Source of the DNA: Candidatus Litorirhabdus singularis | Lineage (GTDB): Bacteria; Pseudomonadota; Gammaproteobacteria; Pseudomonadales; Halieaceae | Direction of reading: 5' to 3' | Length of the DNA stretch: 64,000 nucleotides | Assembly (NCBI RefSeq): GCF_026262625.1 | Contig: NZ_SHNN01000001.1 | Span: 1,178,001 to 1,242,000 of the forward strand | Shown: positions 34,223 through 46,200 of the stretch, in pieces | Numbering within the stretch: the first letter of the stretch is position 1 | How the letters are laid out: every line of letters starts with the position of its first letter | Position numbers and translations under genes: made by a program | The notes under the pieces: generated by a model | The model's input: only the letters and a program-made list of their open reading frames with translations | Database searches by the model: none | Told to the model about the DNA's origin: nothing

Positions 34223-37200
34223 ATGAATAATCTTGCACAGTTGCTCCCGTCACGCGCGCAGGCTGTCTTGCTGGGTCGCATATTTGGTTTGCTGACGACA
34301 GTGCTGCTAGCTCTTTCTGGAGGGTCTTTGCAGTCTGCCACCAATGTCATTGGCAGCGCTGATGGTAGCTTTGAGTCCGGACTGGGTGGCACCACACCGT
34401 CTGGTAGTGTTGAACTGGTTGCTAACCTCGGCGCGCTGTCTGCGATTGAGGGTGCGCAGTCGTTGCTGATCAGCAACGCCGGCGACGCTGGCTCTACCAC
34501 TGCGGATATCGACAGCAGTACGCTGCTGATAGAGAACTTCACCATTGATCCGGCGTATTCGACCCTGCGGCTCAATTACAACTTCCTGACCAACGAACCC
34601 GGACCCAGTTTTGCCAATGACGCGTTCACTGTGACGCTCGTTATGGTCACCGATGCCGACGAAGAAGTGGTATTGGCTTCCGATACTTTTGACACTTTTG
34701 TCGCAGCGCCCTGGACGGGTTATGCGTTGCAAACTGGCTATCGGACGCTGATCGCGGATGTGTCTGCTGTTAATGACGGCGTCAAGGTGCTGAGCCTGGA
34801 ACTGCGCGTCGACGATGTCGGCGACGGTCGCCGCGACTCGGCGGTTTTGCTTGACGATATTCGGCTGGTGGAACCCGGTACCCCGGAAGCCCGGGTGCTG
34901 GACAATTACATCACGATCGCACCGGGCGAGGCCTTCGTCTTTGACGGCCGTCCCTCTTCAGATGATGTTGGTATTGTCGAGTATAACTGGGACTTCGCTA
35001 ACGGTTTTACCGGCAGCGGCCCGCTGATCAATATGACCGGCTATACCGAGCAGGGGTTCTTTCAAGGGACACTGACGGTTGTGGACGCCGATGGTAATAC
35101 CGATACCACCACTTATACGGTGGTGGTGGGTGATATCAACAGCGCGCCTGTGATCACCTCTGTACCTAACCGGGGAGGCTCGCTGGGCGTACCCTATCGC
35201 TATCAGGTGCTCGCCACCGATACCGAGGTGGCACTGGGCGATACCTTATCTTACGCGCTCGATACCGCGCCAGCAGGAATGGCCATCGATGAGGTCACTG
35301 GGCTGATCACCTGGACGCCGCCGACTGATGCAGGTTTCAGCACGGACGTGACCCTGGTGGTCACGGACAGTTTTGATGAGATGGATACCCAGTCGTTTGC
35401 CATCACCATGGGGCCCGATGTTTACGCTGCGATGATTCGCGATGATGGCTGGATTTACACCACCCGCAGCCTCGGTGACGGAACATTCGACAGCTTCCGG
35501 CCGCATGATGATATTGGCTCGAATACACGTGGCATCGTGGTTGCCGATTTCGACGGTGATGATGATTTTGATATGGTGGCGGGCGCTACCAGTAATCCCT
35601 TTTCAAACCTGTATTACTACGCGCGTGATGCCGGTGAGTTTGATGTTCCGGTGTATCTGGGTCCGATTGGCAGCACTGCCGAAAGCGTTAGCAGTTACAC
35701 TATGGATATGGCTGCCGAGGATTTCAATAACGATGGCTTGATAGATTTTGTCGTCCAGGGTAATAGCGCCTATACCTTCCTGATGGAAAATACCGGCACT
35801 CTGGTCACCGTCGATGAAGCGATATTGAGTACCGATTTTGAAACCGGCACCGATGGCTGGACCTTATCGGGAAATGGAACCACGGTTAGCCGCGACAATA
35901 CCACTGCTTCCAGCGGCGAATGGTCTATGCGTGCGGTGGCAAGCAGTGCCGGCAGCGATCTTTATTCCCTCATAGATCCCGCTGATTTTATCTTACCTGA
36001 TGGCTCCACCATGAGCTTTGACTACCGGATTCCTGCGGGGACACCGGTGGGTTTGCTCATTCATGTCAACGGCTACAATTGGATGTCACTCGGTGGTACC
36101 GCGAACGCAAGCCCAGGGCCGTACGTGGTTTCGCCTCTGGCGGTCACCCTGATTGATGACGGCGAATGGCATTCTATCGATATTGATATTTATCGCGCTA
36201 TTCGCGCCGTCACCTCGGCCGGTTACTCAGTGTCGCGGTTTGAATTCTGGAGCAATAACACCGCATCTGCTGGCCAGGAATTCTGGTTCGACAACTTCCG
36301 CATCACACGCCCGCGCATGGTCAGCGGCTTCGACGTTAGCACTGTGCCTAGCAGTGGTACGGCCGGACGAGGTATTGACAGTGGTGATGTCGACGACGAC
36401 GGCAATATGGATGTCGTGCGTGCGCGTTATAGCAGCGGCTATATCCATCTGCACCGCGGAGATGGTGACGGTAACCTGGTATCGGACGGCACCGTAATTG
36501 CCGATCCAGGAGTTGACCCTTACGCCGTTGCCTTGGCTGATTTCGACAGCGACGACGTTCCCGATCTTCTCGCCGGCTATGGCAGTAACGGCGACACCTA
36601 TTTCTACAAAGGCAATGGTGACGGGTCTTTCCAGGCCGGCGTCAAGGCCCTGGATACCAATAACTACGCCTCAATCGCTGCCTACGATTTTAATAACGAT
36701 GGCTTAATGGATGTAATTGCCTCCAACCACACCTCGCGGCAGCTACTCTATTTCCGTGGTAACGGCGACGCCACCTTTGCTGCTGCAACCCAGGTTGCGG
36801 CGTTAGGGAACAACACGCTGGCGGTAGCGGCACCGGCGGGACGCGTGCTGGGGCAACCGTTTGCCGCCGCCGAGCAGACTAAAACCGAAGCCGATGAGGG
36901 TGAGGCCATCGATTTTGACGGCGCAGACTCCTTTGATGATGGCTCCATTATCAGCTACGAGTGGAATTTTGGTGATGGCACAACCGCCAGTGGTGTGACC
37001 GCGAGCCATGCCTTCACTACAGAGGGCCGTTTTACGGTTACGCTGACGGTGACCGATGACGAGGGCTTTACTGATCGTGTCGGCCTGCAGGTGGTCGTCA
37101 ACGGTGATGCGCCCTTGGCCGTTGCCAGCGGACCCTATGTGCTGCCGGAAACAGCCGCAATACTGGGTCGTTGGCACGGTGTATTGGATGGACGCGATTC

Positions 37201-40200
37201 CAGTGATACCGAAGGCGATATCAAGCGCTACGAATGGGATTATGATGACAGTGACGGTATCCAGGTTGATGCGCTTGGTGCCGTGGTGCGCCCCGCCTAT
37301 GAGTCCGCGGGTGTCTATACTGTCACCCTGACCGTCTATGACCAGACCGAGCAAAGCCATAGCGTCACCACCACCGTTACCGTAGCGTTTGCAGATCCAC
37401 CGGCAGCTGCTCTGGCCGGTCCGGCGGTGCTGGCTGAGGCCGATGCGTCTTTGGGTCGCTGGGCCGGCTGGTTCAGTGCGGCTGCCAGCAGTGATGACAA
37501 CGGTATTGCCAGTTGGAGCCTTGACTGGGCCGATGGGGCGAGCGCGACCTTCAGACCGCTGGCCGATGACTTTGATGATGGTAATTTCTCCGGCTGGACT
37601 ATCAATGGCGGTACCTGGACTGCAGCTGGCGGTGAGTTGGCGCAGACCAATACCGGGGGTGCGTGGCGCTGGGCCCAGGACCTCACTCGCTCCTACTACG
37701 ACTTCCAGCTGGAAGTAGACTTCCGGGCACTGACCAGCAGTCCGGATGGCTATGTCGGCATAGTATTCCACAACGCCAATACCTCGGCGTCGACCAACAG
37801 TTATCTGCTGTACTCGCGCAATAGCTGGGATTTCTGGAGTATCTACGATTGGTCAACCGGTACCACACTCAAGCAAGAAGGCCAGGGTTGGGATGCCGGT
37901 ATACGCTATCACCTGCGTCTGGTTGTGGTGGGGGACAATGTCAAACTTTACGTCACCCCGGAAGATGGCGTGGAAGTACTGGCTCTCGAATATGAGGCGC
38001 CGTCGACGCATCCGTTTGGCGGCGTGGGCTTGTTGGCCAATGCGCAGGACCTGCGCTTTGACAATGTTAAAGTCACGCCACTGGATGACAAGTGGACTGA
38101 CAATGGTGTGGGCCCGGCCAAGATCGGTCATATCTTCGATACCGCCCAGGATTATGACGTGCAAGTCACCGTCACGGATCACGGTGGGCAGAGCCATACC
38201 TCCCAGCTGACTACCATCGCCACTATGGGTGCAGCTCCGGAGGCCGATGTGGGCGGACCCTATGTGCTCAATGAAGCTGACGCGGACTATAGCGCCTGGA
38301 ACCTGGTGGTCGATGCGACCGGGTCCAGTGATGATAACGCGATTGAACGCTATACCGTTGATTTTGGTGATGGCACCAGCTACACCGCGGGCGTCGGCGA
38401 TGGCACACGCAGCAGCTATTTTGCGGTGGGCACGGATCTCTATGGCCAGGATGTGGGTGATGGCAACCTGTACCGTATTGTCGCCACGGAAGATAACACC
38501 GTGGTCGATGTGGTTAATCTGGACACGGGTGCGGTAATAGGGACCAAGACCCTCAATCGCCTGCAGAGCTGGAACAGCTTTGATCCCGGGACCGGGGTTT
38601 ACTTCAAGGTAGAAGCATCACATCCGGTGGTAGCCTACCTGACGGATTCGGCTAACCACAGTGCGTTTGTGCCCTCGCTTGACGGCACGCCGGTAGGCCG
38701 CGAATTTGTGTTTCACCGCGACGGCAATCAAGGCTTTTTTGTCTACGCTTACGAAGACACCATTATCAGCTTCACCAATAGCAGCGGTACTGTAATTGAC
38801 TCCTTTGCGCTGCTGGCCGGGCAGTATCGCGCTCCCGCGCTTACCGATACTATCTATCACGTTGTGTCCAGTGGCCGGGTCAGCATGCAAACGGTGGGTG
38901 CTAACGGCTATACCACGGTGCCCGCTGCGTCCGGCGATGGCGCCGGACAGTTGTTCCAGTTCGCGACCTACGGCGGTGGCGGTATTGTGGTGATGGCGCA
39001 TGAGGCCGCCACCATTACGGTACGTGATATGGACACTGATACCGAGCTTTATACGGCGGCGATCGCGGCGGGTGATTTCTGGTTCCAGAACGGGGTAGGC
39101 CAGCGGCGCTTGCGACTGGAAAGCGATGCCCTGGTAGAAGTGTGGGCCGGCGATATGGAAGGCGGCACCGACATTCTCAGCCTGGGTGACGACATTTCCT
39201 TCGCCGGCGGCATGGATGGCACGGAGTTTGTACTGCACAACCTGCGTGATGGCATAGTCATTTTTGCTCCCAATGATGCCACTGAAATTACCGTTGACGG
39301 CGACGTGGTTGGCACCCTGGAGCGCGATCGTTATTTGCGCCTGGCGCCGACAGATTTTGCCTCCGGGTCCGGCGTCCATCGCATCAGCAGCGACAAGCCC
39401 ATTGTCATTCAGACCCTGGGTCGCGCTAACACCTTTAACGACCTGGGAACGTATCTTGGCGGGGTTAGCCTGCGCCATTGGTACACAGCAACCGGTAGTT
39501 ATGACCTGACGCTGACGGTGACCGACAACGTCGGCCAGACGTCGACCGCGAGCACCACAGTCGAGGTGATGTTGAACGATCCGCCGGAGTCTGCGTTTGA
39601 GGCGCCAGCTGTTGCCGGTGAAGAGTTCGCCGACGGTGGCGTCTGGACCGTGGAATTTGATGCAGGCACCTCAACAGATGATTTTGGCATCGCCAGCTAT
39701 GACTGGGACTTCGGTGATGGCAGTACCGGTTCTGGCAAGGAAATTTCCCATAGCTATACGGTTCCCGGTACCTACACCACGCGGTTGACTGTCACTGATC
39801 ATGCCGGCCAGGCGGTCAGCCTGGAGAAGGATCTGGTGGTAGAGTTTGGGGATGGCCCAACCGCGGATACCGGTGGCCCTTATGTGCTGACCGAAGCTGA
39901 TGCGAGTCGCGGAGTTTGGACCGCGGTGCTGGATGCAAGAGGTTCTTCAGACGACGGTGGAATTTTTGATTACGCCTGGGACCTGGGTACGATTCTGATC
40001 GATGACCACAGTGATGGTGTGCTCGATGAGGACATCTGGGTCACTAATGTTGCTACCGAATCTGACGGTTTCCTTAAGTTTAGCGGTGTTAACAGTTGGA
40101 ATCAGGGCGTCTATAGCGGGGAGTCTTTTCAGCGTGCGGCGGGGGTTGAGATCCTGGGTCAGGTCCGTGATGACAGCGCGGGCTCGCGCTATATGATGTG

Positions 40201-43200
40201 GGGCGTATTCAAGAGCAGCCCGGCCAGCTTTTCTTACACCCAGATGCCGCACGCGCTCTATTTCAACAATGGGGTGCTGAACATTTATGAGAATGGTAGT
40301 AGTCGCGGACAGGTTGGTACCTATTCGCGTGGTGTGCTTTATGATGTTCGCCTTGTTCTTAAACCCGGTGGTGGAGCGGAATACTATATCCGTGAAGCGG
40401 GCGCGGGCGACTGGACGGCATTGACCAGCTTTACCTCCGTCAACCCTTCCGATTCACCGCTTAGAGTCGGAGCCAGTCATAACAGAGAAGCCTGGAGTCT
40501 CGATAATATGCGGGTAGCGTTAGTTTCGCGCGACCCGGTGACGGAGCAGAGTTACACCGAAACTGGTGTTACCACTGTTGGCCTGACGGTACGCGACAAT
40601 GCGTTGCAATCCGATTCAACGACTACCACGATTACGGTGGAAGATGGTGAGCCGCCCGTTAGTGATGTTGGTGGCCCCTATGTGGCAGAGGTGGGATCGT
40701 TCATTAATTTTAATGGATCCGGGTCCAGCGATGATTATGGTATCCAGACCTTTAGCTGGAAATTTGGTGATACTACCGGTGGTCCTCAGGCGGAGGGAAC
40801 GCAGACCGCTGATTTGCCCTATGTTGGCAAAGGTCCTAACCCACGGCATTTTTATCAGGCCACCGGGACATATACGGTAGAGCTAGAGGTCACTGATCGT
40901 ACTTTGAAAACTGATACCGCTAGTACCACCGTTGAGGTGATTGTTGGCGATGCGCCGCAGGCAGGGGTTAGTCCGGTATCAGGTGCGGCGGCTAATGGGC
41001 CTCCGGCATACTTTGATGGTCGCAGCTCCAGTGATGATTTTGCGGTAGTGGAATACCGCTGGGACTTTGATGCCGATATAGATTCTGACGGCGACGGTAA
41101 TCCCACTAACGATATCAATGGAGTCGGCGCAACGCCTTTCCATACTTACGCGAATGCCTCGTCGGCATCAGCATCGACTTTGTTTGCAGATACCTACGAC
41201 GAAGAAGGCGTGCAGGGATTGACCTGGAATACCAGTGGCGTCACCCAGACTGGCGGCGTGCAATTGCTGACCGGTGCGGGCAGTTGGAGTAACCGATATG
41301 CGACTAGCACGACGACCTATGCGCGGGGCAGAATCAGTGTAAGCGCGGAACTAACAGCGCTCGATTCGAACGTAACCATGTGGGGTCTGAAAAAGATCAG
41401 CAGCTCGGCCAGTTATGCCCAGATGCCGCATGCGATCTATTTCAACCGTGGCGCGATCGTTATTTATGAGAATGGGTCTAGCCGCGGCAATAAGGGTAGC
41501 TACAGCGAGGATGTCAAATACGATGTGCGTATCGACACACTCCCCTCCGGCGCGGTTTACTATTTCCGTGAACACGGTGCTAGTGAGTGGACGGAACTGT
41601 ACTCATCGACGGTAGGCAGTGATGCTCAGATGCATGTGCATATTACGTCTGCTGGCGGCAATATGGAGATAGACAATACTCGTGTTGAAGATCTCGGCCC
41701 CTATGTGGTGACGCTGACGGTTGTTGACGGTGCTGGCCAGACCTCGTCTACGCAGCAGACAGTAGCCGTAGCTGACAATCTGGCGCCAGATGTTATAACT
41801 GTGCCGTGGGTGGCTTTTGACCCACTGGTGCCCCATGAGACCTATAATGGGAAGGCAATTCGCCTGAAGGGTATCGTGCGCGATGCTGACCCTGTTTCCT
41901 ATCAATGGGACTTTGGTGATGGCACTCAGTCTGCGGTGACTCCAGTAAGCAATGCCTTTGACCTGTCCGTGTCGCATATATATCCAGCGGCACCGGCTGG
42001 CACTCCATTCACGGCTACGCTTAGTGTCACCGATAGCGTCGGCAATGTGGGCAGCGCAACCTACCTGGTCATTGTTAAACCGAAAAACCTGACCACAGAG
42101 ATCAATGTCGCGATCGATGAGGGCCTGTGGTATCTCCACCAGACGCAGACGCGGTCCAGTGCGGAAGGCTATACGACCGGTTATTGGGTCAGTAATGCGC
42201 GCGCCAGCGCCACGGCCTCGGCGATACAGGCTTTTGAGATTAATGGTCATCTGGAGACGATCGACCACTCTGAGAACCCCTACGCCGAGACAGTGATGCG
42301 CGGTTTGCGTCAATTGTTTCGGGATCTGGGCACCGTCGCGATCGCCGTGCAAACCTACGGCGAGCCTGATAGTAACGGCAACGGCATTGGTATCCAGACC
42401 GGCGTCAACAATTCCGGTAGTAATCCTATCTATCAGGGCGGCCAGGTTATGGACGCCATCGCTGGCAGTGGCACCCCGTTGGCGCGGGCGATCACTGGAG
42501 CGGATGGCATCAAGGGTAGAACCTACTTTGAGATTCTGACGGATATGGCTGATCAGTATGCCTGGGGTCAGACTGAGCAGGGCCAGGGTGGCGCATGGCG
42601 TTATTCCTGGAATAGCAGTATCGATAACTCCGCAGCTCAGTGGGGTGCGATCGGGATGCTGGCTTCGCAGGATATCTTTGGTATTCCTGTGCCCGAGTGG
42701 GTCAAGGAACGCAATCAAGTGTGGTTAGATATTTCTTTCACTGGTACGGGCTTTGGTTACACCACGGGTGGGTCCACCGCTGCCGGAACACCGTCTGGTA
42801 TGGTGCAGTTGATCTTCTCTGAAAGCGATACCAGCGATAACCGTTGGCTTGCATCTGAAGCCTGGATAGCCGGTACCTGGACCAGCCAGTATATTATTAC
42901 GCCTGGCAACAGACCCTATTATCCGTTCTATGCTTTGACCAAAGCGATGCGTCTGGCACAGCCAGAGCCAGTAGTCGAGTTTGTCAGTAGTGGCCTCGAT
43001 TGGTTCCGTGACGAAGAGCTGGGCCTGGCCCGGACCCTGATCGATGACCAGATGACCGATGGCAAATTCCCCGGTACTACCTGGATACGTGATCAATTGC
43101 GCTCAGCTTGGGGCGTGATTATCCTCAGTCGTACTGTGTTCGTGCAGCCACCGGTGGCGGTGGCAGGTAAGGATCGGGTCTGGGGCGTGGATCGTGAGCT

Positions 43201-46200
43201 CGAGTTTGATGGCTCCGGCTCTTTCCACCTGGATCCGTTCCGGTCACTGGTCAAGTACGAGTGGGATTTTGATGGCGACGGCATTTATGATTCCAGTAGT
43301 GATCAGCCGACGGCGACACACACCTACGCGAAGGATGATTATAACGAAGACGATCTGCCGATATCTGTGATCGTCAGTCTGCGAGTCACGGATAACAATA
43401 TTCCGTCGCTGACCGATATTGATACCGCTGAGATTATTGTGGCTATTCCTCCGCACCCGCCCGTGGCTGATGCCGGTGGACCTTACACCTGTACAGCCGG
43501 CGTGCCGTGTGAGCTGGACGGTAGTGGGTCGTTTGACATAGACCCCACTGATAGCATTACTGCCTGGGAATGGGATCTCGATGGTTTCCCGTTTGAGTAT
43601 CAGGGAGCTAACGGTGAAAAACCCACACCAGTATTTGCTGAAGGTGTCTACGACATTGGCTTACGGGTCTGGGACAACGGCGTACTCAACGACATTGATG
43701 AAGATGAAGAGGTCGATGAGAACGAAAAGCTGAGTGATATTGACTTTGCGGTTGTCACGGCAGTGCCCAATATAGCGCCGAAAGCAGAATTGGCGGGACC
43801 TTATCAGGTTAACGAAGGCAGCTCATTGATTCTGGATGCGAGTGGATCCAGCGATGCCAATGGCGATTTGCTGATTTACTCCTGGGATCTGGATAACGAT
43901 GGCCAGTTTGATGATGCCACCGGGCCTATGCCGAGTTTTGACGGTCTTGATGACGGTGTCTACACGGTTACAGTGCGGGTAACAGATAGGGACCTGGACG
44001 ACACCGCGTCCGCCGAGGTCTCTGTACTGAACGTTGCACCTGCGGTAGAGGCAGGCCCGAATCAGACTATGGTTGAAGGCCAGCAGTTTGCGTTCAACGG
44101 CAGCTTTACCGATCCCGGTACCGCTGACACACATACCGTAGAGTGGGATTTTGGTGATGGCAGCACATCGACCGATGGATTGACGCCTACTCATACCTAC
44201 CCGGACGATGGCAGTTATACGGTTGTATTGACCGTAACTGATGATGATGGTGGTGTAGGTTCTGACACCCTGACGGTTACCGTCGCAGACGCAGCGCCCA
44301 GCGCCAATCTTGTCGGTGACAACAGCCTTACCGAGGGCGATAGCGGTAGCTACGATGCCACCGGTTCGACGTCGTCTCCGGATGATATTGTTCTCTACGA
44401 ATGGGACTGGAATTACGATGGCAGCTTCAATCCGTCAGGTGATTCCGGTAGTACCGCGACCCATGTGTATCCGCAGGACGGAAACTACACTGTGGCAGTG
44501 CGGGTAACCGATGATGATGGCAGCACAGATATAGCCACGCTGGCAGTGGTGGTAGCTGATACTGAGCCCACCGCCAAAGTGACGGGTACTGACACTATGG
44601 TGGAAGGAGACACTGGTAATTATGACGCCAGTGAATCCAGCGTGCCGGTGGGTAGCATCGTTTCTTACCAGTGGGATTGGGATTACAGCGGTACATTTGC
44701 GCCCTCCGGTGATGCCGGCGCGTTGCAGAGTCATAAGTATCCCGAAGATGGCAGCTATTTGGTTGCTGTGCGGGTAACCGATGATGATGGCAGTACTGCA
44801 ATTGCAACTCAGGCGGTAACCGTTTCCAATGCGACGCCTGTGGTCGCAGCGGGTAGCGACCAGAGTGGCTTGCCCGGTACCTTGATCAGCCTGGCGCCAG
44901 CAACCTTTGCGGATGCTGGTGTCCTGGATACACATACCGCGCAGATTAACTGGGGCGATGGTGATTCAGAGGCGGGTGGTTTGACGCAAGGAGAGGGTAG
45001 CGGCAGCGTGGCTGGTAGTCATAGCTATGCGGGTAGCGGCACCTATACCGTCACCGTTGCGGTAACTGATGACGAAGGCGCTACCGGAACCGATAGCTTC
45101 CAGGTGTCTATTAGCGCTTCGCCGAACCTGGTTCCGCAGGTGACTGTAGGCGACGACGCCACTATCGACGAGGGCGGTACATTCAGCGGTTCTGGCAGCT
45201 TCACTGATACTGATGACAGCGCCTGGACTGCCACCGTTGACTATGGCGATGGTAGCGCTGTGCAACCACTGCCTGTGACGGGTATGGCCTTTGTGCTGGA
45301 GCATGATTACGCTGAAGATGGCGAGTACATAGTCACAGTGATCGTCAATGACGGTAGCGGTGATGGTACTGACCAGCTTCAGGTTACCGTTAATAATCTG
45401 GCGCCAGTGGTTGAGGCGGGTGCTGATCAGGGCGGCGTAACGCTTGGCGCCAACGTTGATCTCGATCCGGCGACCTTCACTGATGCTGGTATAGAGGATA
45501 CGCATACGGCGGTTGTTAACTGGGGTGACGGTTCTGGCGGTCAGGTTGCCACCGTTGACCAGTCAGCGGGCGGTGGCAGCGTCCAGAGCAGCCATAGCTA
45601 TTCATCTAGCGGCAGCTTCACAGTGACTGTTACGGTTACCGACGATGAGGGCGCCAGCGGTGACGACACCTTTGAAGTGATAGTGGTCGACATTCCCAAT
45701 GGCCCACCGGTGGTCAATCCTGGTGGTGATGTCACTATTAACGAGGGTGAAGGATTCACCGGTGTCGGCAGCTTCAGCGACGACGAAGCTGACAACTGGA
45801 CGGCCACTGTTGACTACGGTGCTGGCGATGGTACAGAGACCTTGCCCCTAAATGGCAAGACTTTTGCGCTGGCCAATGACTATCCGCAGGATGGTGAGTA
45901 TACGGTCACTGTTGCTGTCAACGACGGGGTCAACCCGGCGTCCAGCGCTACGTTGAAGGTGACTGTGCGCAATCTGGCACCGGTGGTCGAGGCAGGCGCT
46001 GATCAGATTGGCATTGAGATTGGTGCTGGAGTGAGTCTGGATCCGGCAACCTTTACCGATGCGGGTGTTGACGATGTGCATACGGCTACGGTGGACTGGG
46101 GTGATGGTAACGGCCCGCAGGCGGTGTCTGTTAATCAGGGCGAGGGTAACGGTAGTGTCGCTGCTAGTGCCAGCTATACCAGTGATGGGGTTTACACGGT

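Noticed and set aside
36803-42718. Minus-strand frames of 280-370 codons opposite the PKD gene
   Set aside because: Like those above, they arise from the strong codon bias of the repeat-bearing plus strand; no signal, domain or ribosome binding site supports them.
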